Shown here: positions 8,727 to 17,080 of the stretch, piece by piece
Numbering within the stretch: position 1 is the stretch's first letter
Layout: every line of letters starts with the position of its first letter
Origin: UBA168 sp011055275
GTDB taxonomy: Archaea > Thermoproteota > Thermoprotei_A > Marsarchaeales > UBA168
Length of the DNA: 64,000 nt
Assembly: GCA_046635845.1 (NCBI GenBank)
Contig: JAQQXN010000001.1
Direction: 5' to 3' (one strand)
Position numbers and translations under genes: made by a program
The notes under the pieces: generated by a model
Told to the model about the DNA's origin: nothing
Database searches by the model: none
What the model saw: only the letters and a program-made list of their open reading frames with translations

Positions 8727-9212
8727 ATGACCCTTCAGGAAACAATTGAGGCCATTCAGAAGAACCCCAAGAACGGCTTGGTTGAGTTTAAGGCCGACGT
8801 CCTTAGCATAGGCGGACTTGAGGTTGTGGCCACCAGCAGGGACCACGCCATAATCGTAGATGAGCCTGCAGATCTCGACGGGAGCGACAAGGGCGCTAAT
8901 CCCGTTGAATTGCTGCTTCAGGCTCTTGGCGCGTGCAACACCATAGCCACGATGGCCTTTGCCAAGGCCATGGGAGTAAAGGTAGATTCCATAAGGACAG
9001 AGGTAAGTGGCAAGCTGGATCTAAGGGGATTCTTGGGACTTGATCCAAACGTCAGGCCAGGCATCCTAGAGATCAACATGCAAACCAAGATAAAGAGCTC
9101 TGAGCCAAAGGAGAAGATAGAGCAGCTGAGGGAGTATGCAGAAGCGCACTGCCCGGTCAAGGACACCTTGTCAAAGGGGACAAAAGTCTCGAATAAGCTG
9201 ATATTGGAGTGA
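8727..9212 (+). CDS. OsmC/Ohr family protein
   Basis: This is a roughly 161-residue alpha/beta protein of the OsmC superfamily, thiol-dependent peroxidases and relatives. The family core helix is visible as NPVELLLQALGACNTIATMAFAKAMG, with one conserved cysteine in GACN near residue 75, and a second cysteine near the C-terminus in EAHCPVKDTL. The two cysteines are where OsmC peroxidases place their reactive pair. TTG 8718 is an alternative start three codons upstream. The gene converges on the lipoyl protein across a short hairpin. Physiological substrate is unknown; organic hydroperoxides are the family norm. Confidence 0.85.
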   Translation: MTLQETIEAIQKNPKNGLVEFKADVLSIGGLEVVATSRDHAIIVDEPADLDGSDKGANPVELLLQALGACNTIATMAFAKAMGVKVDSIRTEVSGKLDLRGFLGLDPNVRPGILEINMQTKIKSSEPKEKIEQLREYAEAHCPVKDTLSKGTKVSNKLILE

Positions 9213-9231
9213 TTTTTTGTTTTAAAAATCA
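9210..9231. terminator. Bidirectional T-rich hairpin between convergent genes
   Basis: TGATTTTT (9210-9217) and AAAAATCA (9224-9231) form an 8-bp perfect stem around a 6-nt loop. It includes the stop of OsmC and lies next to the stop of the lipoyl gene. Each strand reads a T-rich stretch, as expected for archaeal termination. Confidence 0.55.
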
Positions 9232-9462
9232 GCCCTCTATTAGGGCAATGGTCGTTCCGCTTTTTACCTTACTTCCTCCTTTTACCAGGATCTTCTTGAG
9301 GGTTCCGGATGCAGGCGCCTTTATCTCGGTACTTATCTTGACCGCGTTGCCTGTGGCAAGCACATCTCCCTTCTGAACCTTGTCCCCTTCTCTCTTTTTC
9401 CACTCAACTATAGTTATCTCGCCCGTTGGCCCTCCCGCTGGTGCCTTAACTTCGATTTCCAT
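9229..9462 (-). CDS. Free-standing lipoyl/biotinyl-domain protein
   Basis: The whole 77-residue protein is one lipoyl-type beta-sandwich domain: EVKAPAGG, then KREGDKVQKGDVLATG, the turn NAVKIST, and IKAPASGTLKKILVKGG. By alignment with E2 lipoyl domains, the lysine of NAVKIST sits where the lipoylated lysine of the usual DK motif is, but the preceding Asp is Val. It is not the MKM of biotin carriers. The protein lacks the extra parts of GcvH. A dihydrolipoamide dehydrogenase gene is 1.1 kb away, so it may be that enzyme's acyl or redox carrier; this is inference. Confidence 0.8.
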   Translation of the reverse strand: MEIEVKAPAGGPTGEITIVEWKKREGDKVQKGDVLATGNAVKISTEIKAPASGTLKKILVKGGSKVKSGTTIALIEG

Positions 9463-9605
9463 TTTGACCGCTAATCAGGCAAACTACGTTTTTAAGATTT
9501 TTCATTTGAGCTCTTGGGCTAGAAAGCCCGACGCAGCTTTGCGTCGCCTATTTTTCACGGGCAACGTCTTCTTCGACTGATGCCAGGCCAAGGAAGCTAT
9601 TACAT

Positions 9606-9634
9606 AAACTACCCCGTCCTTACGGGCGGGGTCT
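9606..9634 (+). repeat. Solitary IS605-like end hairpin
   Basis: The stretch contains ACTACCCCGTCCTTACGGGC with a GG-rich continuation, able to fold as a CCCGT/ACGGG hairpin. It matches the end of the family A relic at 60336-60360 (ACTACCTCGTCCTTGCGGGC). No other element sequence is visible around it. The remainder of the gap 9463-9693 holds only a small ACGCAGCTTTGCGT hairpin and the promoter of the next gene. Confidence 0.5.
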
Positions 9635-9693
9635 CTGGCGAGAAAAGATGAATCGGTGGCATAACCCATTTAACTTGATCATAACTTAGGGTT

Positions 9694-10458
9694 ATGGCAG
9701 GGCTCGAAGAAATAGTAAAGGGCTACGCTCCGACAGAGCTCTTATACCTGAGGGATTCCTACATGAAGGCCTGCGATTGTGAGGTCGTTCAGTCTAAGAA
9801 GGACGGAAAAAGCGCCTACGTTTTGGCAAAGGCCACGATCTTTCACCCCAAGAGCGGGGGGCAGCCAGGAGATGTTGGATATATAAAAGGAGAGAGCGGT
9901 GAGCTTGAGGTTAAAAAAGTCATGGGCGTGTGGACGGATGACGGTTATTACGTGATCCACTACGGTAGGGGATCCGTGGAATCTGGTAAGGCAAATTTCC
10001 AAATAGATTGGGAAACCCGCTACCTTTACATGAAGAGGCACACGGCCGCTCACCTTCTGGATCACTGCCTAGCCGAGGCGACTGGCACGAAGACGCTCAC
10101 CCTCGGTTCGTGGCTAGGAGATCCCGCGTACTTGGACTACGCTGGCTCCATGCCCTCAGAAGATCAGATAAGGATGGCCGAGCGCTTGGAGAATGACTAC
10201 ATTAATCAAGGACTTCCCGTTAGCTTCTCTGTGATTTCAGCATCGGATGCCACGCGCCTTGGCGCTCCAAACGAGGAAAGGTTACCGAAATCGGCAAAGG
10301 AGCTCAGACTTGTCAGGATTGGCGAATTTGAGTGGATACCATGCGGGGGAACTCACGTCAATAACACGAAGGAGATAGGGCATTTCACCGTCAAGGGGGT
10401 CAACAAGATAGAGGGAGGTTATCGGGTATACTTTGACGTGGACAAGGCTATCGGATAG
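9694..10458 (+). CDS. alaX: Alanyl-tRNA editing protein AlaX
   Basis: This is a 254-residue trans-editing protein that hydrolyses seryl- (or glycyl-) tRNA-Ala. It has the zinc ligands of the editing domain in HTAAHLLDHC (around residue 115) and CGGTHV (around residue 217), plus FHPKSGGQPGD, the conserved N-terminal beta-barrel signature of AlaX-M and AlaRS. It lacks any catalytic synthetase or C-Ala part. ATG 9694 follows TTTAACTT (9669-9676) by about 22-25 nt, giving a leaderless start. Confidence 0.93.
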   Translation: MAGLEEIVKGYAPTELLYLRDSYMKACDCEVVQSKKDGKSAYVLAKATIFHPKSGGQPGDVGYIKGESGELEVKKVMGVWTDDGYYVIHYGRGSVESGKANFQIDWETRYLYMKRHTAAHLLDHCLAEATGTKTLTLGSWLGDPAYLDYAGSMPSEDQIRMAERLENDYINQGLPVSFSVISASDATRLGAPNEERLPKSAKELRLVRIGEFEWIPCGGTHVNNTKEIGHFTVKGVNKIEGGYRVYFDVDKAIG

Positions 10459-10491
10459 ACAAACTTAAATGTCGATTCATAGATACTTGAG

Positions 10492-10920
10492 GTGCAGCTG
10501 TTCTTGCATCCACACGGAAGAAGGGACGGCTGGAGGGTGAAGGGGCTGCGGTGGTGGATAATGAGCGCGCTATCCGAGGGACCCAAAAACGGCGCTGAGA
10601 TATCAAGCTGGATAGAGGGAAGAAGCGAGGGCTTCTGGCGTCCGTCACCTGGCTCACTTTACCCAATGCTGGCCCAGCTGTGCGAGGAGGGCATAATAAA
10701 GAAGTGTGAGGATGGCAGGTACCGCCTCGTGGTTGGGCTGGGGCCAAGCTTCTGGAGGGTTGCCTCGGGCCCCATCTCGGTCGACGTGGCCATGAACGAG
10801 GTTGAAAGCTACATAGCATACATAGAAGATTTGGCCAAGATAGAGCCGGATAAGGTTAGGGGATACTCCCAAAAAATAAAAGAGATGGCCGAAAGGCTTC
10901 AAAAGCTTGTCGTCAATTAG
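10492..10920 (+). CDS. PadR-family transcriptional regulator
   Basis: The 142-residue protein has an N-terminal winged helix (about residues 17-85) with the PadR hallmark RPSPGSLYPMLAQLCEEGII, followed by a helical C-terminal dimerisation segment of about 45 residues. GTG 10492 lies about 25 nt after CTTAAAT (10464-10470), which fixes the start. The N-terminal segment begins MQLFLHPHGRRDGW, similar to short arginine-rich arms in relatives. The target is unknown. The gene converges on the M32 peptidase with a 4-bp overlap. Confidence 0.82.
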   Translation: MQLFLHPHGRRDGWRVKGLRWWIMSALSEGPKNGAEISSWIEGRSEGFWRPSPGSLYPMLAQLCEEGIIKKCEDGRYRLVVGLGPSFWRVASGPISVDVAMNEVESYIAYIEDLAKIEPDKVRGYSQKIKEMAERLQKLVVN

Positions 10921-12410
10921 CGATATTTTTGATCTATGTACGACGTCAAGTAAGACGGATCGAGACCTTCTCCAAAGGATTTGCTCAGCAGCTCCCTGGG
11001 AGAGTACGTGGCGCCCCACTTGTGTATCTTTTCGCGCAACCATGCCTTAACCTCGTTAAGCTCTAGTTTGGAGACCTTATCGTAAAGGTCCTTGATATCG
11101 TTCATGGCATGATACCTTGCCTGCGCGGCTATGACGTTCCCAATAGTATATGCGGGAAAGCCTCCTAGCCCTCCGCTCCAGTGGATGTCCTGAAGGACGC
11201 CCTCGGCATCATTCTTGGGCCTTATTCCGAGGTACTTCTCCATTTCTTCGTTCCAGAGTTCTGGTAACTCGTCCACCTTTATCTCGTTCGCCATGAGTTC
11301 TTTTTCAAGCTCGTACCTGAGAAGTATGTGGAAGTTGTAGGTCACCTCATCGGCCTCCACCCTTATGGGGTTGGGACTTACGTGCGCGAAGTAGACGAAG
11401 ACCTCTTCAGAGTCGTACTTCTTAAGGAAGTCGAGATGAGAGCTAAGCAAGGGAAGCACGCCCTCGACGAACTCCCTCGTCCGAGCGATCATGTTTTCCA
11501 TAAACCTCGACTGGGATTCGTGGACTCCGCTCGAGACGCCCCCAGCTAATGGCGTGTAGGCAAGGACCGGGTCGATCTGCAGCTCGTAAAGGGCATGTCC
11601 GCCTTCGTGAAGTATCGAGAAGAACGTGTCCTTGAAGTCGTATCCCTTTCTTCTTGTGGTTATCCTCACGTCGTTCAACCCGATGCTTGTGGTAAACGGG
11701 TGAGGCGAGACGTCTACCCTGAACCTGTTCTCATCATATCCTAGGCGTTTAAGTATCTCCCACTCGGCCGCCCTCATGTCATCATCGTTGTACCTCTCTT
11801 CCTCAAGCTTAGACCTCCTCGTGAAGTAACCCTCGCTGATGATCCTATCAAGCGTTTTCTTTAGCGAGGGGGCTATGGCTGAGAATATGCCGTCTAAGTC
11901 CTTGACGGTTATACCTTCTTCGTGGAGGTCAAGAAGCGCGTTGTACGGATGTTCCTCATATCCCAAATAGTTCGCCATCTCCCTCATCATGTTAACTATC
12001 TTTTCAAGGTCTGGCTTGAACTTGGAGAAGTCGCTGGCCTTTTTGGCCTCCCTCCACGATACGCTTGCTTGATTTGTTATAGAGGCAAGCTGCTGAACGA
12101 ATGTCGGCGGGAGTTTCGTGTAGACCTTCGTGTTCCTTCTGAGCACTCTTGCAAGCCCTCTCTCGTAATCGTTAAGGCCCTCGGAGCGCTCCAGTTTATC
12201 AAGTAGTGACAGGAAGTCCGGGCTCGTTATCTTTTCCTGAAGCATGAGCTCAAGCTGGGCGTCCGCAAATCCCCTTTCCTCGGCCCCCAGCTTCGGCATG
12301 TAAGTTTCTAGGTCCCATCCCAAGAGCGCCATGGACTTGTGAAGCGCCCATATGGGCCTGTATTTCTCTGCCAGTTCCCTAGCATATGGGTTTTGAAAAA
12401 TCTCGTACAT
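10917..12410 (-). CDS. M32 metallocarboxypeptidase (Taq type)
   Basis: This roughly 497-residue zinc peptidase removes C-terminal residues from peptides in the cytoplasm. It has the active-site helix ILHEGGHALYE (HExxH variant), the further ligand region SGVHESQSRFMEN, and the late HWSGGLGGFPAYTIG motif, all diagnostic of M32. I place the start at ATG 12410, about 24 nt after a TATA-like CATTTAAGG on this strand (12430-12438). The open frame reaches back to TTG 12449, overlapping ahcY, but that would put the promoter inside the gene. Length agrees with the family (about 500). Confidence 0.92.
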   Translation of the reverse strand: MYEIFQNPYARELAEKYRPIWALHKSMALLGWDLETYMPKLGAEERGFADAQLELMLQEKITSPDFLSLLDKLERSEGLNDYERGLARVLRRNTKVYTKLPPTFVQQLASITNQASVSWREAKKASDFSKFKPDLEKIVNMMREMANYLGYEEHPYNALLDLHEEGITVKDLDGIFSAIAPSLKKTLDRIISEGYFTRRSKLEEERYNDDDMRAAEWEILKRLGYDENRFRVDVSPHPFTTSIGLNDVRITTRRKGYDFKDTFFSILHEGGHALYELQIDPVLAYTPLAGGVSSGVHESQSRFMENMIARTREFVEGVLPLLSSHLDFLKKYDSEEVFVYFAHVSPNPIRVEADEVTYNFHILLRYELEKELMANEIKVDELPELWNEEMEKYLGIRPKNDAEGVLQDIHWSGGLGGFPAYTIGNVIAAQARYHAMNDIKDLYDKVSKLELNEVKAWLREKIHKWGATYSPRELLSKSFGEGLDPSYLTSYIDQKYR

Positions 12411-12445
12411 TGGTACCTGTTGGTCGGGCCTTAAATGGTTTTGCC

Positions 12446-13681
12446 TCAAGTGCCTTCCTCGAATCCCGTGAGGTACTTAACCTGTTCATCGGTTAGCGAA
12501 TCTATCGTTATTCCCATGCTTCTGAGCTTCAAAAGAGCTACCTGTTCATCTTGCTCTTTCGGGATCGGGTACACTCCCGGCGCGAGTCCCTTTCCGTTTT
12601 CCTTGAGGTAAAGCACGGACAAGAACTGGTTCGCGAAGCTCATGTCCATCACTTCAGAGGGGTGGCCCTCGGCTGCGGCCAGGTTGACAAGCCTTCCTTC
12701 GGCGATTAGAAATAACTTCTTTCCGCCCAAGTCGTATTCAACGTTGTTAGGCCTTATCTCTCTCTTCCCCTTGGCCAGCGATTCCAGAGCGCTGACGTCG
12801 ATTTCGACGTTGAAGTGGCCCGCGTTTGCAAGTATGGCTCCATCCTTCATTAGCTTGAAGTGCTCTTCTCTGATGACCGACTTATCGCCAGTTGCTGTGA
12901 TGAAGATATCACCTATGGGCGCCGCTTCGGTCATGTTGGTCACCCTGAAGCCATCCATACGAGCCCTCAGAGCTCTTATCGCTGAGACTTCGGTAACCAC
13001 GACTTCGGCTCCCATGCCCCTGGCCCTGTTAGCAATGCCGCGGCCTACGTGCCCATATCCAGATACAACCACGGTTTTTCCAGCAAGCAAGACGTTAGTG
13101 GCCCTTATTATACCGTCTAAGGCCGATTGTCCCGTGCCGTACACGTTGTCGAAATCCCACTTTGTCTCCGCATCGTTTACGGCCATCAGCGGGAACGTTA
13201 GCCTTCCTTGCGATGCCATGGCCCGCGCCCTTACTATTCCCGTTGTCGTCTCCTCACAGCCTCCGAGAGGCTTCTTTCCCTTTTGAAGAATCGCCAGAGT
13301 GAGGTCCCCTCCGTCGTCAACAATTATATCGGGGTTCTTTTCTGCAACCTGGTCTATAGCCCAGTAATACTCATCTTTGTTCATTCCCCTCCATGCGTAT
13401 ACGTCGATTCCTTCCGATACAAGGAATGCAGCGACGTCGTCCTGCGTGCTTAGCGGATTGCTCGCTGCGAGGCTGAATTGGGCCCCAGCAGCCTGAAGCG
13501 CTTCCGCGAGCACGGCCGTCTCCTTGGTGACGTGTAGCCCCCCTCCTATGGCCAAGCCCTTGAGCGGTTTTTCGCCCTCATATTTCTGCTTCAGCTGCAT
13601 TAGAACGGGCATGCGGGTTCTTGCCCACTCCACCTTTAGTCTTCCGGCTTCCTTTAGTGAAGGATCTTTTATCTTAGGCAT
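12446..13681 (-). CDS. ahcY: S-adenosylhomocysteine hydrolase
   Basis: This 411-residue cytosolic enzyme splits S-adenosylhomocysteine to adenosine and homocysteine, clearing the by-product of methylation. Visible motifs are the catalytic VNDAETKWDFDNVYGTGQS region, the NAD-binding glycine loop VVSGYGHVGRGIA, the LANAGHFNVEID element, and HPSEVMDMSFANQ near the C-terminus. Length is that of the archaeal form, which lacks the 40-residue insert of some bacterial enzymes. It is divergent from the acidic-tail protein starting at 13769. Confidence 0.96.
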   Translation of the reverse strand: MPKIKDPSLKEAGRLKVEWARTRMPVLMQLKQKYEGEKPLKGLAIGGGLHVTKETAVLAEALQAAGAQFSLAASNPLSTQDDVAAFLVSEGIDVYAWRGMNKDEYYWAIDQVAEKNPDIIVDDGGDLTLAILQKGKKPLGGCEETTTGIVRARAMASQGRLTFPLMAVNDAETKWDFDNVYGTGQSALDGIIRATNVLLAGKTVVVSGYGHVGRGIANRARGMGAEVVVTEVSAIRALRARMDGFRVTNMTEAAPIGDIFITATGDKSVIREEHFKLMKDGAILANAGHFNVEIDVSALESLAKGKREIRPNNVEYDLGGKKLFLIAEGRLVNLAAAEGHPSEVMDMSFANQFLSVLYLKENGKGLAPGVYPIPKEQDEQVALLKLRSMGITIDSLTDEQVKYLTGFEEGT

Positions 13682-13737
13682 ATGCGTAAGGGGGATCGGC
13701 TTTTAATGCTTGCGAGGACCGCAAGACCTCGCATTAA

Positions 13738-13745
13738 GCTTAAAC
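13738..13745 (+). promoter_or_regulatory. TATA-like box deciding the start at 13769
   Basis: GCTTAAAC lies about 27 nt before GTG 13769. The alternative upstream start at 13682 would place this element inside the coding region. Confidence 0.5.
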
Positions 13746-13768
13746 CCCCCTTCCCTCTTACTTTGAAA

Positions 13769-14185
13769 GTGTCAATCAGCTTACCGCTTGAGATACAGGT
13801 CGGAGATAAGAAAGTGATAGTTGATGAGAACGTTCACGCGATACTTAGAGAATATGTTAAAACCGGAATGGGGATAGATGAGCTTGCCGAGAAACTGGGA
13901 TTTGATAACTGGAGCGAGGCTTACGAGCTTTTGAAGCAGGTCCCCGCATGGTTGCTTTGGCTTCCGCCCTCAGTAGTAAAGAGCTCAGTAGCACAAGCAG
14001 TTCAGCAACCGAAAGAAGAGGCAGAAACCGAGAAGAAGGAAGAAAAGACGGAGAAAAAGAGGAGGACCACGAGGAAGAAGGCGCAGAAACAGGAAGAGCA
14101 GAAAAGCGAAGCCGCTGAAAAGGAAAACCAGCCACAAGAGCAGGCTAACGAAGATCAGAAGCCTGCTGAAAAGCCGGCTGCATGA
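13769..14185 (+). CDS. Hypothetical protein with lysine/glutamate-rich tail
   Basis: From GTG 13769 the frame encodes about 138 residues. The first 65 form a small compact domain containing LPLEIQVGDKKVIVDENVHA and an apparent helix-turn-helix-like stretch GMGIDELAEKLGFDNWSEAYE. The remaining half is low-complexity, rich in Lys, Glu and Gln, probably disordered, and could bind nucleic acid or protein. The frame is open to 13682, but those 29 codons overlap the promoter region. I do not recognise the family. Confidence 0.6.
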   Translation: MSISLPLEIQVGDKKVIVDENVHAILREYVKTGMGIDELAEKLGFDNWSEAYELLKQVPAWLLWLPPSVVKSSVAQAVQQPKEEAETEKKEEKTEKKRRTTRKKAQKQEEQKSEAAEKENQPQEQANEDQKPAEKPAA

Positions 14186-14569
14186 ATCGCCAATCGGTAT
14201 TGGATTGACAGGGCTTCTCGTAAGCCAAGAGGCGATCCATAGTTCGTATATGCACTGTTATCATCAACGGTGGTGCTGTGCGAAGTCGAGCTCTTGCTTT
14301 TATCGCGCTGATTTCTCGCGGTGATACTGGTCTAAGGCTTGCCTACAGAGTATTCTGATCGACCATAATAGCGAATAAGCGGCCAGTTTTCGTGGTAAAT
14401 GAGACGGTTTTCATGATAAAAAATTTCTAAGTCGGCTTGCGGGCATTTTAGCGATCAGCTATGCTCGATAGTTTGCAAATCGTATTAGAAAGCGCCTTTA
14501 ACAACCTTATATGGCTATGTATGCTTGAAAACGGCACAAAGCTTATATCAAGCGACGTAAAACAGCACC
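14186..14569. other. Intergenic region, promoter only
   Basis: In these 384 nt I see no convincing reading frame, tRNA or repeat. A TATA-like GCTTATAT (14539-14546) lies about 26 nt before the ATG at 14570 and probably drives that gene. Confidence 0.5.
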
Positions 14570-15760
14570 ATGGAACGTAAGACAGCGGTAGGAAAAGCTC
14601 AGGATGTGAAATGGTTAATAGTAACCTCCCTTTTGGTGGCCTTTAGCATGTTTCTGGTGGGTTTTGACAACAACCTGTACTTCTTTGGCGGAGCTTACAT
14701 AATGAAGGACATCGGGGTAAATGACCTGTTCTTGGGCATAACGGCCACGGGTTTTGCGGCCGGCATAACCATATTCAGCCTCGTAGGCGGAATTGTGTTC
14801 GATAAAATCACCACTCGCAACGGTATAATCGTGTCGCTTGGCATAATAACGGTGTTCAGCACGCTTACCGGTTTTTCAAGGAACTGGTATGAGTTGCTCG
14901 TTTTCAGGTTTCTCGTCGGTTTTGGAGTCGGAATGATTCAACCACAGGTTTCGGCCTTTCTGGGAGGGCTAAAAGTTAGCTATAGGGCAACCGTGATAGC
15001 AAGCGCTGGTTTCTTCTTCATGATAGGGTTAGCGGTTAGCCCCATGGTTTTTGCCGCCTTCTCCACCAGCACGACCTTCGACATCCCCTTCATACTGGCT
15101 GGCATCGCGGGGCTTGCGCTTATGGCACTTATAGCCGCGTTTGTGCCCGCAGAGTATAAGATCAAAGAACCTCCGAAGAAGGGCATGCTTGCAAACCTGA
15201 ATTCGGCCGTCATCCTTGCCTCGGTGTCTTATCTGGCATTTGGTATAGCGTACTTTGCATACCTCGGTTATTTTACCCCTTATCTGTTAGCTGATGGTTT
15301 ATCGAAGGGGGAGGCAGCCCTTGCTATTTCGTCTTTTGGTGTAGCTGGCCTCATACTGAGTTATCCAGGTGCCTTGCTCGGGGATCGCGCAGATCGCAAG
15401 ATGGCCGTTCAGCTGGGGGCGCTCCTGATATTTGTGGGGGCCTTGCTCGCGTTTTCCCTTAAGATCTCTTTTGGCCTCGCGCTCGCGTCTGTCGCTTTGC
15501 TCGGAGCTGGCTACGCGATATACGGCAACATAAATGCGTACGTCCAGGAGGCCGTAGAAGATCAGTGGAGGGGAACGGCCATAGGCTTCATGTTTACGCT
15601 CTTCAACGTAGGATCGATGATAGGGGGTTCGCTGATGGGCTTTCTTGTGGTGGCCGAGGGTTACAGAATGGCGGGCTATCTTTGCATGGTGCTGCCGCTT
15701 GCGCTCAGCTTGGCTATCGCTAGCGGCATGCCAAAGAAGGCGATAAAAACTGGAATCTGA
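14570..15760 (+). CDS. Major facilitator superfamily transporter
   Basis: This 396-residue protein has about twelve membrane helices. The loop between helices 2 and 3 carries GGIVFDKITTRNG, a variant of the MFS motif G-x-x-x-D-R-x-G-R-R, and the second half repeats it as GALLGDRADRKMA. The start is leaderless (TATA-like box at 14539-14546). It is followed 49 nt later by an M20 amidohydrolase gene, so an imported amide or peptide substrate is possible, but the specificity is not readable. Confidence 0.85.
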   Translation: MERKTAVGKAQDVKWLIVTSLLVAFSMFLVGFDNNLYFFGGAYIMKDIGVNDLFLGITATGFAAGITIFSLVGGIVFDKITTRNGIIVSLGIITVFSTLTGFSRNWYELLVFRFLVGFGVGMIQPQVSAFLGGLKVSYRATVIASAGFFFMIGLAVSPMVFAAFSTSTTFDIPFILAGIAGLALMALIAAFVPAEYKIKEPPKKGMLANLNSAVILASVSYLAFGIAYFAYLGYFTPYLLADGLSKGEAALAISSFGVAGLILSYPGALLGDRADRKMAVQLGALLIFVGALLAFSLKISFGLALASVALLGAGYAIYGNINAYVQEAVEDQWRGTAIGFMFTLFNVGSMIGGSLMGFLVVAEGYRMAGYLCMVLPLALSLAIASGMPKKAIKTGI

Positions 15761-15809
15761 TGAAAGGAAGCATATATTAAGAAGGGAATCGGCGCTCCCT
15801 AAGTCAGTT

Positions 15810-16922
15810 TTGGAGAACGCCGATACGATAAAGTCCATATCTCTGGATATCCACGAGCATCCAGAGTTGGGAAGCCAAGAGCGGAGGTCGAGCAAGCTTT
15901 TAGCAGATCAGCTGGAAAGCGCTGGTTTTGACGTCCAGAGAGGTTTCATGGGCATGGACACTTCCTTCTTGGCCCGGTATGGAAACGGGAACAAGAAAGT
16001 CGCGGTTCTTGCGGAATATGACGCGCTCCCAATAGGTCACGCCTGCGGACATAACATAATAGGCGCGTGGGCTATGGGGGTGGGCCTTTCGCTTGTGGGT
16101 GAGCTTGAGAACGCGACTTTGTACGTGGTAGGTACGCCGGCTGAAGAGGGTCTTGGAAAGTACGCGGCAAGCAAGGTCGTGATAGCGCCCCAGTTGTCAA
16201 AGATGGGGGTGAACGCGGTTTTTGCGGTTCATCCGGGCGGAGAGTGGATGGTCGGCGCAAAACTTCTTGGTGTTTCCAGGTATTCTTACGTCTTCAAGGG
16301 AAGGGATGCTCACGCCGCCGCGTCTCCTGAGAAGGGGATAAACGCCCTCGATGCCGCCGTTGACTTTTACGTCGCGTTGCGCATGATGCATGGCCTGCTA
16401 GACAGGAAGCATCAGTTTGTGTTGAGCGCCATAATAAAGGACGGTGGAACGGCACCAAACGTGATACCGGGTCGTGCTGAAGTATGGGCGGACGTGAGGG
16501 CAGATGAAGAGGGCTATCTCGATGACCTCATATGTAAAGTGAACGACAGGGCCAGAGCGGCAGCGACGCTAAACGGTTGCGGTATCGATATAACCCAGAT
16601 AACACCAAAGATCAGCCCGTTCAAGAGGAATGAGATCTTAGATGATGTATACTATGTGGCTGCCAAGAAGTATCTGGGTGACTCGCTGGTCCCGGTTAGC
16701 GAGGCCTATAGCAGGATTCCTGAGGCCTCTTCTGATGTAGGTAACGTGTCTCAATTCGTTCCAACCTCGCACCTGACCATAAAGATAGGACCAAAGGGGA
16801 TACCTGCTCATTCTATACAATTTTTACAGGCTGCCGGGTCCCAAGAGGCCATGGAGGCCCTGATAACTGCAGTTGCCATAGGTCATGATGCCGTGCTTGA
16901 CTTCGTGAGAGGGCAGCCATGA
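15810..16922 (+). CDS. M20-family amidohydrolase / metallopeptidase
   Basis: The 370-residue protein resembles aminobenzoyl-glutamate, amino-acid-conjugate and peptide hydrolases of the M20 (AmhX/AbgB) group. Zinc ligands are visible in ALPIGHACGHN near residue 72 and PAEEGLGKYA near residue 110. A dimerisation (lid) domain inserts after SRYSYVFKGRDAHAAASPEKG, and a late histidine appears in SQFVPTSHLT. The start is TTG 15810; a TATA-like CATATATTAAG sits at 15771-15781. Substrate is unknown. It may process what the preceding MFS transporter carries. Confidence 0.85.
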   Translation: MENADTIKSISLDIHEHPELGSQERRSSKLLADQLESAGFDVQRGFMGMDTSFLARYGNGNKKVAVLAEYDALPIGHACGHNIIGAWAMGVGLSLVGELENATLYVVGTPAEEGLGKYAASKVVIAPQLSKMGVNAVFAVHPGGEWMVGAKLLGVSRYSYVFKGRDAHAAASPEKGINALDAAVDFYVALRMMHGLLDRKHQFVLSAIIKDGGTAPNVIPGRAEVWADVRADEEGYLDDLICKVNDRARAAATLNGCGIDITQITPKISPFKRNEILDDVYYVAAKKYLGDSLVPVSEAYSRIPEASSDVGNVSQFVPTSHLTIKIGPKGIPAHSIQFLQAAGSQEAMEALITAVAIGHDAVLDFVRGQP

Positions 16923-16966
16923 GCAACGCACCGCGGGCATTTTTAGGAAAATAAGATGCGGGAAAA

Positions 16967-16973
16967 CTTAAAT
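16967..16973 (+). promoter_or_regulatory. TATA box of tRNA-Pro
   Basis: CTTAAAT is centred about 24 nt before the first base of the tRNA (16994), the expected archaeal spacing. Confidence 0.6.
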
Positions 16974-16993
16974 CCGGCTGACCGTTTTTCTGG

Positions 16994-17080
16994 GGGGACG
17001 TAGTCTAGTATGGTCTAGGATGGCAGCCTGGGGAAAGTCCAGACCGCTGTTGATCGCGGGTTCAAATCCCGCCGTCCCCA
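16994..17080 (+). tRNA. tRNA-Pro (anticodon GGG) with an 11-nt intron
   Basis: The acceptor GGGGACG (16994-17000) pairs with CGTCCCC (17073-17079), with discriminator A at 17080 and no encoded CCA. The T-arm is GCGGG-TTCAAAT-CCCGC (17056-17072). The anticodon stem GCAGC (17023-17027) pairs with GCTGT (17046-17050). The interrupted loop holds C32 T33 GGG G37, then intron 17034-17044, then C38. The exon bases CTGG (17028-17031) pair with intron-side CCAG (17039-17042), flanked by 3-nt bulges, which is the bulge-helix-bulge signal. The spliced length is 76 nt. Confidence 0.93.

Noticed and set aside
12642..13286. 214-codon open frame on the plus strand
   Set aside because: It lies wholly antisense to ahcY, has a low-complexity Ser/Ala/Pro composition and no start signals; it mirrors the codon bias of the real gene.
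14305..14370. Possible C/D box small RNA (GTGATAC ... CTGA)
   Set aside because: The C box deviates from RTGATGA and no inner D'/C' boxes are visible.
15299..15895. 198-codon open frame on the minus strand
   Set aside because: It spans the end of the MFS gene and the start of the M20 gene in antisense and shows no protein-like pattern.
17025..17045. GGGGAAAGTCC string recalling a conserved RNase P RNA element
   Set aside because: It is explained fully by the anticodon loop and intron of tRNA-Pro.
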